A DNA stretch of 64,000 bases from the NCBI RefSeq assembly GCF_042665075.1, contig NZ_JBHTBR010000002.1, forward strand, positions 62,001 to 126,000, read 5' to 3'. The notes under the pieces were generated by a model. That model was given only the letters and a program-made list of their open reading frames with translations. It had not been told where the DNA came from and searched no databases. Both the position numbers and the translations under genes were made by a program. This DNA comes from Hirschia litorea (GTDB lineage: Bacteria > Pseudomonadota > Alphaproteobacteria > Caulobacterales > Hyphomonadaceae). This document shows, one piece after another, positions 17,044 through 25,246 of this stretch; position 1 is the first letter of the stretch; every line of letters begins with the position of its first letter.

Positions 17044-17969
17044 TGAAACTTGATGTTCTAAATCTTGACGCTAAGAGCGCGGGCAGTGTTGAGCTTAGCG
17101 ACGCTGTGTTCGGTATCGAAGAAATTCGTGCTGATGTGCTTCAGCGTATGGTGCGTTACCAGTTGGCTAAGCGTCAGTCTGGTAATCACAAGACTAAGTC
17201 TCGTTCAGAAGTGAATAAAACAACTACACGTTTTGGTCGTCAAAAAGGTGGTGGTGGTGCGCGTCACGGTTCACGTAACGCTCCTATCTTTGTTGGTGGT
17301 GGTGTGGCTCACGGTCCTCGCGTCCGTTCGCATGCTCACGATCTTACCAAGAAATTCCGCGCTTTGGCTCTTAAGCACGCTTTGTCTGCAAAAGTGAAAG
17401 ATTCATCTCTTATCATTCTTGAAGAAGCGTCTGTGAAAGAAGCTAAGACAAAAACATTGCGTGCACAGTTTGAAGCTTTGGGCTTGCAAAATGCTTTGGT
17501 TATTGGTGGCGTCACGCTAGACGATAACTTTGCAAAAGCTGCTCGTAACATTCCAAACATTGATGTTCTGCCTTTGGCTGGATTGAATGTTTATGATGTT
17601 ATGCGTCGTAAGACATTGGTTCTTACTAAAGATGCGCTCGAAGGTGTTCATGCGCGTTTTGACGGTGAAGCTGTTGCGATGGACTTTACTGGCGATAACT
17701 TTGTGGACGATATCGTTCTTGTGGACGGGATTGGTGCTCAATCTGCTAAAGCTTTGGCTAAGGCAGGGTATGCAACATTGACGTCTATCGCAAAATTGTC
17801 TGCTGATGCTGCTGCGAAAGTGTTTGAGGAAGCTGGTTATGGTCCTCGCGCTGCACGTGAAGATTGGTATGCTCAAGCGAAAGAGATGGTTTCTGGTAAG
17901 CCGCCTCGCGCGAAGGTTGATCAACGTTACGTAGCTCAAGTCATCGCCAAACGTGCGAAGGAGGCCTAA
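17043..17969 (+). CDS. rplD: 50S ribosomal protein L4 with C-terminal helix-hairpin-helix-like extension
   Basis: Residues 1 to about 204 are a normal L4, which lines the exit tunnel and in some bacteria represses the S10 operon. RSEVNKTTTRFGRQKGGGGARHG is the tunnel loop, and the core ends near LVLTKDALEGVHARF. The protein then continues for about 100 residues in the same frame, to 308 aa, where L4 is usually 200-210 aa. The extension has DDIVLVDGIGAQSAKALAKAG and REDWYAQAKEMV, a pattern seen in the helix-hairpin-helix tails of some alphaproteobacterial L21 and NuoE proteins. rplW starts three bases later, so the extension is not a misread neighbour. Confidence 0.95.
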   Translation: MKLDVLNLDAKSAGSVELSDAVFGIEEIRADVLQRMVRYQLAKRQSGNHKTKSRSEVNKTTTRFGRQKGGGGARHGSRNAPIFVGGGVAHGPRVRSHAHDLTKKFRALALKHALSAKVKDSSLIILEEASVKEAKTKTLRAQFEALGLQNALVIGGVTLDDNFAKAARNIPNIDVLPLAGLNVYDVMRRKTLVLTKDALEGVHARFDGEAVAMDFTGDNFVDDIVLVDGIGAQSAKALAKAGYATLTSIAKLSADAAAKVFEEAGYGPRAAREDWYAQAKEMVSGKPPRAKVDQRYVAQVIAKRAKEA

Positions 17970-17972
17970 GTC

Positions 17973-18272
17973 ATGGCTGGCGTGAAAACAATTCACTACG
18001 ATAAAGTTGTTGCTCCGATTATTACGGAAAAATCAACAATCTTGTCTGAGCAAAACAAAGTTGTTTTTCGTGTTCCTCTTGAGGCTTCTAAGCCTGAGAT
18101 TAAGGATGCGGTTGAGGCTTTGTTTAAAGTGAACGTTATCTCTGTGAACACAGTTGTTCAAAAGGGTAAGACAAAACGTTTTAAAGGTGTTCTTGGACGC
18201 CGCAACGACATTAAAAAAGCAGTTGTTACTTTGAAGGACGGACAGTCCATCGATGTAACGACCGGCTTGTAA
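17973..18272 (+). CDS. rplW: 50S ribosomal protein L23
   Basis: Encodes L23 (99 aa), located at the tunnel exit, where it docks trigger factor and SRP. The family signature APIITEKST near the N-terminus and the VNTVVQKGKTKRFKG region are clear. GGAGG lies a few bases upstream of the ATG. It sits tightly between rplD and rplB in the normal S10 operon order. Confidence 0.97.
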   Translation: MAGVKTIHYDKVVAPIITEKSTILSEQNKVVFRVPLEASKPEIKDAVEALFKVNVISVNTVVQKGKTKRFKGVLGRRNDIKKAVVTLKDGQSIDVTTGL

Positions 18273-18288
18273 GGCGAGGGCGGAGAAA

Positions 18289-19116
18289 ATGGCTCTTAAG
18301 ACATTCAACCCAAGATCGCCTGGTCTTCGTCAACTTGTTTTGGTTGACCGTTCCGGGCTTCACAAAGGTCGTCCTGTCAAGAAGTTGACTCAGGGTTTGA
18401 CTGGAAGTGGTGGACGTAACAATCTTGGTCGTATCACTGCGCGCCGTATTGGTGGTGGTGCTAAAAAACTTTACCGCATTATCGACTTTAAGCGTCGTAA
18501 GTGGGATGTGCCTGCGACTGTAGAGCGTTTGGAATATGACCCGAACCGTTCAGCTTTTATTGCATTGCTAACTTATGAAGATGGCGAGCAAAGCTACATT
18601 GTGGCACCTCAACGTGTTGCACCTGGTGATGTTCTTATCGCTGGTGAGAAGGTTGATGTGAAGCCAGGTAATGCTCTTCCATTGAAGAACATTCCTGTTG
18701 GAACAATCATCCACAATGTTGAGATGAAGCCTCTAAAAGGTGCTCAAATCGCGCGTGCAGCTGGTACTTATGTGCAGCTCGTTGGGCGTCAAGACGGATA
18801 CGCTCAGGTGAAGTTGTCATCTGGTGAGCTTCGTTTGATCCCTGAAGCTTGTATTGCAACTATCGGTGCTGTGTCTAACCCAGACAACATGAACCAAAAC
18901 CTTGGTAAGGCTGGCCGTAAACGTCACCTTGGTAAGCGTCCTTCAGTTCGTGGTGTTGTGATGAACCCAGTCGACCACCCGCACGGTGGTGGTGAGGGTA
19001 AATCTTCCGGTGGTCGTCACCCTGTGACACCTTGGGGTAAGAAAACTCGCGGTCCAAAAACTCGTAATAACAAAACGACTGATCGCTTGATCATTCGTCG
19101 TCGTAACAAGAAATAG
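18289..19116 (+). CDS. rplB: 50S ribosomal protein L2
   Basis: Encodes L2 (275 aa), a highly conserved 23S rRNA-binding protein needed for subunit association and peptidyl transferase activity. Diagnostic segments are GRNNLGRITARRIGGGAKK, the central PVGTIIHNVEMKP and the C-terminal VMNPVDHPHGGGEGKSSGG with its essential histidine. Length and start are standard. Confidence 0.98.
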   Translation: MALKTFNPRSPGLRQLVLVDRSGLHKGRPVKKLTQGLTGSGGRNNLGRITARRIGGGAKKLYRIIDFKRRKWDVPATVERLEYDPNRSAFIALLTYEDGEQSYIVAPQRVAPGDVLIAGEKVDVKPGNALPLKNIPVGTIIHNVEMKPLKGAQIARAAGTYVQLVGRQDGYAQVKLSSGELRLIPEACIATIGAVSNPDNMNQNLGKAGRKRHLGKRPSVRGVVMNPVDHPHGGGEGKSSGGRHPVTPWGKKTRGPKTRNNKTTDRLIIRRRNKK

Positions 19117-19131
19117 CGGAGGAATAACGAT

Positions 19132-19410
19132 ATGCCACGCTCCGTTTGGAAAGGTCCTTTTGTGGACGGCTACTTGCTAAAAAAAGCAGAAGTTGCCTCA
19201 GAAGCCCAACGTCCGACGCCGATCAAGACTTGGTCACGTCGTTCGACAATACTACCAAACTTTGTGGGTCTGACATTTCAGGTTCACAATGGTAACAAAT
19301 TCGTGCCGGTAAATGTGTCCGAAGATATGGTTGGTCACAAATTCGGTGAGTTCGCACCTTCGCGGACATATTATGGCCACGGTGCCGATAAAAAAGCTAA
19401 GCGGAAGTAG
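19132..19410 (+). CDS. rpsS: 30S ribosomal protein S19
   Basis: Encodes S19 (92 aa), which sits in the small-subunit head next to S13 near the A-site finger. MPRSVWKGPFVDGYL and VGHKFGEFAPSRTYYGHGADKKAKRK are the family's diagnostic ends. CGGAGG lies upstream of the ATG. It is followed six bases later by rplV. Confidence 0.97.
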   Translation: MPRSVWKGPFVDGYLLKKAEVASEAQRPTPIKTWSRRSTILPNFVGLTFQVHNGNKFVPVNVSEDMVGHKFGEFAPSRTYYGHGADKKAKRK

Positions 19411-19415
19411 GGACG

Positions 19416-19814
19416 ATGGGTAAGGCCAAGAATCCTCCAAAGCAGGCGTCTAACGAAAGTCGCGCAGTATTGCGTATGCTTCGTGTTAGCCCGCAAAAGC
19501 TTAACCTTATCGCTCAAACCATTCGTGGTTTGTCGGCTGAAAAGGCACAAGCTGAACTAACATTTTCACGTAAGCGTCACTCACAAGATGTGTTGAAGCT
19601 TCTGAATTCTGCAATTGCAAACGCAGAAAACAACCACGGTTTGGACATTGACAGTCTTGTTGTTGCTCAAGCTCACGTTGGTAAGAATCTTGTCATGAAG
19701 CGTATCCGGGCACGTGCTCGTGGTCGCGCAGCTCGTATCCTGAAGCCGTTTTCACAATTGACTATCGTCTTGCGTGACTCGTCTATGGATGCTGAAAGCC
19801 AGGAGGCAGCATAA
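19416..19814 (+). CDS. rplV: 50S ribosomal protein L22
   Basis: Encodes L22 (132 aa), whose beta-hairpin reaches into the exit tunnel near the macrolide site. The central LRVSPQKLNLIAQTIRG segment and the hairpin region RIRARARGRAARILKPFSQ are typical, followed by a short acidic tail. Its stop codon overlaps the rpsC start by one base, implying coupled translation. Confidence 0.97.
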   Translation: MGKAKNPPKQASNESRAVLRMLRVSPQKLNLIAQTIRGLSAEKAQAELTFSRKRHSQDVLKLLNSAIANAENNHGLDIDSLVVAQAHVGKNLVMKRIRARARGRAARILKPFSQLTIVLRDSSMDAESQEAA

Positions 19815-20575
19815 TGGGTCAGAAAGTAAATCCCATCGGGTTGCGTCTCGGCGTAAACCGTACATCTGACAGTCGCTGGTATGCTGATAGCGCTGACTTT
19901 GGTCGTCTTTTGCATGAAGACCTTCGTTTGCGTAAGTATATCAGAGAGTGGCGTCCAAAAGACGAAAACTCAGGCAAGCGTGTTGGTGAGCCTTTGCAGC
20001 GCCGTGCAGGTGTGTCAAAGATCATCATCGAGCGTCCTCACAAAAAGTGTCGAATTACCATTCACACATCCCGTCCGGGTATGATTATTGGTAAAAAAGG
20101 CCAAGACATTGAAAAGCTTCGTAAGGATCTTTCAAAGTTTGTCTCTGATGAGATTTTTGTGAACCTCGTAGAAGTGCGCAAGCCAGAAGTAGATGCGAAA
20201 TTGGTTGCTGAAGATGTAGCAAACCAACTTGAGCGTCGTGTATCTTTCCGTCGTGCTATGAAGCGTACAATTCAATCTGCTATGCGTTTGGGTGCTGAAG
20301 GTATCCGTTTGAACGTTGCCGGTCGTCTTGGTGGTGCTGAAATCGCGCGTACAGAATGGTATCGCGAAGGACGCGTTCCACTTCACACTTTGCGTGCTGA
20401 CATCGATTATGGAACAGCTGAAGCGCTAACGACATACGGTATCATTGGTATCAAGGTCTGGATCTTTAAAGGTGAGATCATGGAACACGACCCAATGGCG
20501 CGTGATCGTAAAGCTGAAGCCTCTGGTGATGCGCGTGCACGTCAATCTCGTCCTGACAACAATAGTCGGGGTTAA
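19814..20575 (+). CDS. rpsC: 30S ribosomal protein S3
   Basis: Encodes S3 (253 aa), which lines the mRNA entry tunnel and has helicase-related activity with S4 and S5. The KH domain motif GMIIGKKGQDIEKLRKDL and the C-terminal GRLGGAEIARTEWYREGRVPLHTLRADIDYG are diagnostic. A longer C-terminal tail, charged and poorly conserved, follows the core as in many alphaproteobacteria. Confidence 0.98.
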   Translation: MGQKVNPIGLRLGVNRTSDSRWYADSADFGRLLHEDLRLRKYIREWRPKDENSGKRVGEPLQRRAGVSKIIIERPHKKCRITIHTSRPGMIIGKKGQDIEKLRKDLSKFVSDEIFVNLVEVRKPEVDAKLVAEDVANQLERRVSFRRAMKRTIQSAMRLGAEGIRLNVAGRLGGAEIARTEWYREGRVPLHTLRADIDYGTAEALTTYGIIGIKVWIFKGEIMEHDPMARDRKAEASGDARARQSRPDNNSRG

Positions 20576-20586
20576 GGGGATAGGTC

Positions 20587-21000
20587 ATGTTGCAACCAAA
20601 ACGGACTAAGTTCCGCAAACAGTTTAAGGGCCGGATCAAAGGTAACGCTAAAGGCGGCGCGACTTTGAACTTTGGTTCTTTCGGTCTCAAAGCGCTCGAG
20701 CCAGAGCGTGTGACATCTCGTCAAATTGAGGCTACTCGTCGTGCGATTACCCGTCACATGAAACGTGTCGGTAAAGTATGGATCAGAATTTTCCCAGATG
20801 TGCCTGTGTCATCTAAACCGACAGAAGTACGTATGGGTAAAGGTAAAGGGTCACCTGAATTTTGGGCGGCCAAAGTAAAACCGGGTCGTATCATGTTTGA
20901 GATCGATGGTGTATCTGAGGAGGTCGCACGTGAAGCGCTTTCTCTGGGTGCTGCCAAATTGCCGATCAAAACCAAGATCGTCAAACGGTTGGGCGAATAG
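20587..21000 (+). CDS. rplP: 50S ribosomal protein L16
   Basis: Encodes L16 (137 aa), which contacts A-site tRNA and helps shape the peptidyl transferase region. MLQPKRTKFRKQFKGRIKG, EATRRAITRHMKR and the MGKGKGSPEFWAAKVKPGRI block, which carries the arginine hydroxylation region in some species, are diagnostic. It sits in the normal rpsC-rplP-rpmC order. Confidence 0.98.
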   Translation: MLQPKRTKFRKQFKGRIKGNAKGGATLNFGSFGLKALEPERVTSRQIEATRRAITRHMKRVGKVWIRIFPDVPVSSKPTEVRMGKGKGSPEFWAAKVKPGRIMFEIDGVSEEVAREALSLGAAKLPIKTKIVKRLGE

Positions 21001-21016
21001 GGAGCGTTGAAAGAAA

Positions 21017-21223
21017 ATGAAAACTGAAGACGTTCGTGCAAAAACGCCCGATGAACTTGTTTCTGAATTGACTAAACTCAAGAAAGAACAGTTCAATCTT
21101 CGCTTCCAAAGGGCTACTGGCCAGTTGGAGAACACCGCCCGCGTGCGGCAGGTGCGTAAGGACATCGCACGGATCAAGACGATCCTAGCGGAAAAATCCA
21201 AAGCGCAAACCGGCGCTGCGTGA
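21017..21223 (+). CDS. rpmC: 50S ribosomal protein L29
   Basis: Encodes L29 (68 aa), a two-helix protein at the tunnel exit beside L23. The MKTEDVRAKTPDELVSELTKLKKEQFNLRFQ start and the TARVRQVRKDIARIKTIL helix fit the family exactly. It is a short but clear member of the S10 operon between rplP and rpsQ. Confidence 0.96.
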   Translation: MKTEDVRAKTPDELVSELTKLKKEQFNLRFQRATGQLENTARVRQVRKDIARIKTILAEKSKAQTGAA

Positions 21224-21243
21224 GTTTGAGGGAATAGAGAACG

Positions 21244-21492
21244 ATGCCCAGGCGGATTATGGAAGGCGTAGTCGTATCCACATCAACGGATAAAACTGCA
21301 ATTGTACGTGTTGATCGTACATATCTTCACCCCCTTTTAAAGAAGACCGTTCGTCGGTCAAAGAAATACCACGCTCACGATGAGGGTAATGTGGCTGAGG
21401 TTGGACAAAAAGTGTCTATCCAAGAATGTCCACCACGCTCAAAGTTGAAGCATTGGGAATTAGTCAATGGTGCGGAAGGATCTAACACATGA
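21244..21492 (+). CDS. rpsQ: 30S ribosomal protein S17
   Basis: Encodes S17 (82 aa), an OB-fold protein that binds 16S rRNA early in assembly. The MEGVVVSTSTDKTAIVRVDR opening and KYHAHDEGN segment are characteristic, as is the ECPPRSKLKHWEL end. Its stop overlaps the rplN start by four bases (ATGA), so the S10-type and spc-type gene sets are translated as one unit here. Confidence 0.96.
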   Translation: MPRRIMEGVVVSTSTDKTAIVRVDRTYLHPLLKKTVRRSKKYHAHDEGNVAEVGQKVSIQECPPRSKLKHWELVNGAEGSNT

Positions 21493-21857
21493 TCCAGATG
21501 CAAACCAATTTGGATGTAGCGGACAACTCCGGCGCTAAACGCGTTCAGTGTATCAAGGTTCTTGGTGGTGCTAAACGTCGTTACGCTTCTGTCGGCGATC
21601 TGATTGTTGTTTCTGTGAAAGAGGCGACACCTAAAGGTCGTGTTAAGAAGGGTGATGTGCGCCGTGCGATAGTAGTACGCGTATCTAAAGACATCCAACG
21701 TCGCGACGGCTCAGTGATCCGTTTCGATTCTAACGCTGCAGTTATTGTGAACAATAACGGTGAGCCTCTTGGTACTCGTATATTCGGACCAGTTCCTCGT
21801 GAATTGCGTGCGAAAAACCACATGAAGATTATCTCACTTGCTCCGGAGGTGCTGTAA
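21489..21857 (+). CDS. rplN: 50S ribosomal protein L14
   Basis: Encodes L14 (122 aa), which contacts 16S rRNA across the subunit interface and is the target of the silencing factor RsfS. MIQMQTNLDVADNSGAKRVQCIKVLGG is diagnostic, as is the IFGPVPRELRAKNHMKIISLAPEVL end. It overlaps rpsQ by four bases and is followed one base later by rplX. Confidence 0.98.
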   Translation: MIQMQTNLDVADNSGAKRVQCIKVLGGAKRRYASVGDLIVVSVKEATPKGRVKKGDVRRAIVVRVSKDIQRRDGSVIRFDSNAAVIVNNNGEPLGTRIFGPVPRELRAKNHMKIISLAPEVL

Positions 21858-21858
21858 G

Positions 21859-22176
21859 ATGGCCGCCAAGATCAAGAAGGGTGACAAAGTCGTAGTGCTT
21901 GCTGGTAAAGATAAAGGCAAGCAAGGCGTAGTGTCTCGTGTGTTAGTAGATGACCAAAAGGTTGTTGTGTCTGGTGTGAACATGGTTTCACGTCACACGA
22001 AACCTTCACAAGCTGACCAGGGTGGCATCAAAAACTTTGAAGCTCCTATGCATGTTTCAAATGTGGCTCACTTAGATCCACGTGACGGTAAACCAACACG
22101 CGTCGGTTTTAAAACAGACGATAACGGCCGCAAGGTTCGTGTTGCAAAACGCTCAGGGGAGGCCATCGATGTCTGA
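21859..22176 (+). CDS. rplX: 50S ribosomal protein L24
   Basis: Encodes L24 (105 aa), an assembly initiator protein of the large subunit. The ATG at 21859 gives MAAKIKKGDKVVVLAGKDKGKQG, a KOW-motif start; the extra seven residues from an upstream frame overlap rplN and are rejected. GGAGG lies at the end of rplN (about 21844-21848). The 3' end overlaps rplE by eight bases. Confidence 0.97.
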   Translation: MAAKIKKGDKVVVLAGKDKGKQGVVSRVLVDDQKVVVSGVNMVSRHTKPSQADQGGIKNFEAPMHVSNVAHLDPRDGKPTRVGFKTDDNGRKVRVAKRSGEAIDV

Positions 22177-22729
22177 TGTCGCCACATACGAGCCGCGGCT
22201 TCAAGCCCTTTATCGGGATGAAATTCGCGCGAAAATGAAAAAAGAATTCGGCTACAGCAATGAAATGCAAGTACCGAAACTTGATAAAGTCGTTATCAAC
22301 ATGGGTTTGGGTGCAGCCGTATCCGATTCTAAAAAGGTTAAATCAGCAGTAGCGGCTCTTGCAGCTATCTCTGGTCAAAAGCCTGTTGAAACTAAAGCTC
22401 GTAAGTCTATCGCTGGTTTTAAACTTCGTGAAGACATGACAATCGGTGCGAAGGTAACTTTGCGTCGTGCGCACATGTTCGAATTTCTAGACAGGCTTAC
22501 AACAATTGCGCTTCCTCGCGTAAAAGACTTCCGTGGTCTAAACGGTAAATCTTTTGATGGTCGTGGAAACTATGCAATGGGTTTGAAAGAGCATCTTGTA
22601 TTCCCAGAGATCAACTATGAAGAAGTTGATCAACCTTGGGGTATGGATATCATCGTGTGCACAACGGCGCCCACGAACGAAGAGGCGAAGGCACTCCTTA
22701 AGGAGTTTGGCTTCCCTTTCCGAAACTAG
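22169..22729 (+). CDS. rplE: 50S ribosomal protein L5
   Basis: Encodes L5 (186 aa), which binds 5S rRNA in the central protuberance. The start at ATG 22169 (MSDVATYEPRLQALYRDEIR) matches the family, with GGGGAGG upstream; a longer in-frame reading that begins inside rplX adds 29 unconserved residues. KVVINMGLGAAVSDSKKV and RGNYAMGLKEHLVFPEINY are diagnostic. It overlaps the rplX 3' end by eight bases, implying coupled translation. Confidence 0.97.
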   Translation: MSDVATYEPRLQALYRDEIRAKMKKEFGYSNEMQVPKLDKVVINMGLGAAVSDSKKVKSAVAALAAISGQKPVETKARKSIAGFKLREDMTIGAKVTLRRAHMFEFLDRLTTIALPRVKDFRGLNGKSFDGRGNYAMGLKEHLVFPEINYEEVDQPWGMDIIVCTTAPTNEEAKALLKEFGFPFRN

Positions 22730-22747
22730 GGCGCTGGAGAAAGTTAA

Positions 22748-23053
22748 ATGGCTAAGAAAAGTGCAATCGAAAAGAATAAAAAGCGTATGCGTTTGGTGGA
22801 GAAATATGCTGCTAAACGTGCTGCTTTGAAGGCAAAAGCCTTGGATGACAATGCGCCGTTAGAGGAGCGTTTTGAAGCGCGCCTTAAATTGGCAAAATTG
22901 CCTCGCAACTCTGCACCTAACCGTGTACGTAACCGTTGTGAAGTAACTGGTCGTCCGCGTGGTTTTTACCGCAAGTTAAAGATGTCTCGTATCGCATTAC
23001 GCGAACTTGGCAGCGCGGGGATGATCCCCGGGCTCGTGAAATCGAGCTGGTAA
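22748..23053 (+). CDS. rpsN: 30S ribosomal protein S14 (zinc-free long form)
   Basis: Encodes S14 (101 aa), a small-subunit head protein. The length and the sequence NSAPNRVRNRCEVTGRPRG, which has a single Cys rather than the CxxC pairs of the short form, show it is the zinc-independent type usual in Proteobacteria. The end KMSRIALRELGSAGMIPGLVKSSW is diagnostic. Confidence 0.97.
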   Translation: MAKKSAIEKNKKRMRLVEKYAAKRAALKAKALDDNAPLEERFEARLKLAKLPRNSAPNRVRNRCEVTGRPRGFYRKLKMSRIALRELGSAGMIPGLVKSSW

Positions 23054-23067
23054 GGGAGGGATAGGCT

Positions 23068-23463
23068 ATGAACCTGAATGATCCTCTTGGCGATATGCTG
23101 ACTCGTATCCGTAACGCGCAAATGCGTGGTCGGTCTACAGTATTAACGCCAGCTTCCAAACTTCGCGTACGTGTATTGGATGTTCTTCAATCTGAAGGTT
23201 ACATCCGCGGATATACACAGATCGAGAAAAGTGGGAAGCTTGAGATTGAAATTGAGCTGAAATACTTTGATGGCGCGCCTGTGATCCAAAAGATCGCTCG
23301 TGTTTCCAAACCTGGACGCCGTGTTTATTCTGCTTCAAAGGACATTCCTTTGGAACGTAATGGATTGGGTATTTCTATCTTATCGACGCCTAAAGGCGTG
23401 ATGTCTGACAATGTTGCTCGTACCGCTAATGTCGGTGGCGAAATTCTTTGTCGGGTCTCCTAG
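23068..23463 (+). CDS. rpsH: 30S ribosomal protein S8
   Basis: Encodes S8 (131 aa), a primary 16S rRNA-binding protein and, in enterobacteria, the translational repressor of the spc operon. MNLNDPLGDMLTRIRNAQMRG and the C-terminal GLGISILSTPKGVMSDNVARTANVGGEILC are diagnostic. AGGGAGGGA lies upstream of the ATG. Confidence 0.98.
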   Translation: MNLNDPLGDMLTRIRNAQMRGRSTVLTPASKLRVRVLDVLQSEGYIRGYTQIEKSGKLEIEIELKYFDGAPVIQKIARVSKPGRRVYSASKDIPLERNGLGISILSTPKGVMSDNVARTANVGGEILCRVS

Positions 23464-23484
23464 GACGTAGAGGAATTATTTGAT

Positions 23485-24021
23485 ATGTCCCGGATTGGAA
23501 AAAAACCAGTAACTGTCCCAAGTGGTGTTACAGTTACTGTTGCAGACCGTACGATTTCAGTTAAAGGCCCAAAGGGTACTTTAGCGCTCGATATAACAGA
23601 AGAAGTTTCTGTTGCTGTTGAAGGTGCTGAAGTGATTGTGTCTCCAGTGGATGAAAACGACAACCGTAGTCGTGCTATGTGGGGTACAGTTCGTGCTCGT
23701 GTAGCAAACATGGTTGATGGTGTTTCCACAGGATTCTCAAGAAACCTTGAGTTGGTCGGTGTTGGTTATCGTGCAGCTGTTAAAGGCAAGGATTTGGAAT
23801 TGAACCTTGGGTTTTCGCACCCAGTCGTTCACAAAGCACCAGAAGGCATCACATTTACTTGTGCGAAGCCAACTGAAGTCAAGATCGAAGGGGTTGATAA
23901 ACAATCCGTAGGTCAAGTGGCTGCTGAGATCCGTAGCTATCGCCCGCCTGAACCTTATAAAGGTAAAGGTATTCGTTATGAAGGCGAACATGTTCGTCGC
24001 AAAGAAGGTAAGAAGAAGTAA
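23485..24021 (+). CDS. rplF: 50S ribosomal protein L6
   Basis: Encodes L6 (178 aa), two tandem copies of one fold lying near the sarcin-ricin loop and the factor-binding site. MSRIGKKPVTVPSGV and the C-terminal signature YKGKGIRYEGEHVRRKEGKKK are diagnostic. rplR follows three bases later. Confidence 0.98.
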   Translation: MSRIGKKPVTVPSGVTVTVADRTISVKGPKGTLALDITEEVSVAVEGAEVIVSPVDENDNRSRAMWGTVRARVANMVDGVSTGFSRNLELVGVGYRAAVKGKDLELNLGFSHPVVHKAPEGITFTCAKPTEVKIEGVDKQSVGQVAAEIRSYRPPEPYKGKGIRYEGEHVRRKEGKKK

Positions 24022-24024
24022 GCC

Positions 24025-24387
24025 ATGTTGTCATCGCGCGAAAAGCAAATACGCCGCGCCCAACGGGTGCGCACTCGCCTTCGGAAGAATGCGAATGGCA
24101 AGCCTCGTTTGTCGGTTAGCCGTTCATCTAAGAATATTTCCGTTCAACTCATTGACGATTTGCAAGGCATAACAGTTGCTGCAGCATCGACGTTAGAAGC
24201 TGAGTTTAAAAAGGCCGGTAAAACTGGAGCATCTAGCGATGCTGCATCAGTAATCGGAAAACTTATTGCTGAGCGCGCAGTGAAAGCTGGCGTTACAGAA
24301 TGTGTTTTTGACCGCGGAAGCTACGTCTTCCATGGTCGTATCAAAGCCCTAGCAGATGCTGCCCGTGAGGGCGGCCTCAAATTTTAG
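24025..24387 (+). CDS. rplR: 50S ribosomal protein L18
   Basis: Encodes L18 (120 aa), which binds 5S rRNA with L5 in the central protuberance. The basic N-terminal RRAQRVRTRLRKNANGKPRLSV and the end ECVFDRGSYVFHGRIKALADAAREGGLKF are diagnostic. It is placed normally between rplF and rpsE. Confidence 0.97.
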   Translation: MLSSREKQIRRAQRVRTRLRKNANGKPRLSVSRSSKNISVQLIDDLQGITVAAASTLEAEFKKAGKTGASSDAASVIGKLIAERAVKAGVTECVFDRGSYVFHGRIKALADAAREGGLKF

Positions 24388-24399
24388 AAGGAGACCGTC

Positions 24400-24978
24400 A
24401 TGGCACGTGATAATCGTGAAAAAGGCGGTCGCAAAGGCCGCGACCGTGATGAAGAGCAGTCAGAAATCGTAGACCGTTTGGTTGCGATTAACCGTGTTGC
24501 TAAAGTGGTGAAGGGTGGTAAAAACTTCGGTTTTGCTGCACTCGTCGTTGTTGGTGACCAAAAAGGTCGTGTAGGTTTCGGTCACGGTAAAGCCCGTGAG
24601 GTGCCTGAAGCGATCCGTAAAGCTACTGAAGACGCAAAGAAATCAATGGTACGCGTACCATTGCGTGAAGGACGTACTCTACACCATGACGGTGCAGGCC
24701 GTTGGGGTGCAGGTAAGGTTGTAATGCGTGCAGCACCTGCGGGTACTGGTGTTATCGCCGGTGGTCCAATGCGTGCAGTTTTTGATGTGCTTGGTGTGCA
24801 AGACGTTGTTGCTAAATCCATTGGGTCATCAAACCCGTACAACATGGTGCGTGCAACAGTTGATGCGTTGAAAGGACAATCTAGTCCTCGTCAAGTTGCT
24901 TCTAAGCGTGGGCTGAAGGTTCAAGACATCGTGGGTCGTCGTACAGATGGCGCTGGTGTTGCTGAGGTGGCCCAGTAG
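24400..24978 (+). CDS. rpsE: 30S ribosomal protein S5
   Basis: Encodes S5 (192 aa), with a role in decoding accuracy and the mRNA entry site. The double-stranded RNA-binding-like region VAINRVAKVVKGGKNFGFAALV and the second-domain GRTLHHDGAGRWGAGKVVMRAAPAGTGVIAGG are diagnostic. AGAAGGAG precedes the ATG. A charged N-terminal extension with GGRKGRDRDEEQ is common in alphaproteobacteria. Confidence 0.98.
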   Translation: MARDNREKGGRKGRDRDEEQSEIVDRLVAINRVAKVVKGGKNFGFAALVVVGDQKGRVGFGHGKAREVPEAIRKATEDAKKSMVRVPLREGRTLHHDGAGRWGAGKVVMRAAPAGTGVIAGGPMRAVFDVLGVQDVVAKSIGSSNPYNMVRATVDALKGQSSPRQVASKRGLKVQDIVGRRTDGAGVAEVAQ

Positions 24979-25004
24979 GGTCGGGATAAGTTGGAGTAAC
25001 CACA

Positions 25005-25193
25005 ATGGCAGACAAAAAAACACTGCGTGTGCGTCAGACCGGCAGTCCGATCCGTCGCAACGAAACTCAACGCAAGACACTTGTTGGCTTGGGGTTGAAT
25101 AAACTAGGTCGCGAACGTGAGTTGGAGGATACTCCTTCTATCCGCGGCATGATTTCCAAAGTCGGCCACTTGGTCGAAGTGATTGAAGGTTAG
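25005..25193 (+). CDS. rpmD: 50S ribosomal protein L30
   Basis: Encodes L30 (62 aa), a small peripheral protein of the large subunit. TLRVRQTGSPIRRNETQRKTLVGLGL and the DTPSIRGMISKVGHLVEV end fit the family. It lies between rpsE and rplO as expected. Confidence 0.96.
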   Translation: MADKKTLRVRQTGSPIRRNETQRKTLVGLGLNKLGRERELEDTPSIRGMISKVGHLVEVIEG

Positions 25194-25246
25194 ACCCAAG
25201 CGCCGCGCAATTAAAAGCGCTTGGCGACTGGTTCGAGGATAAGATG

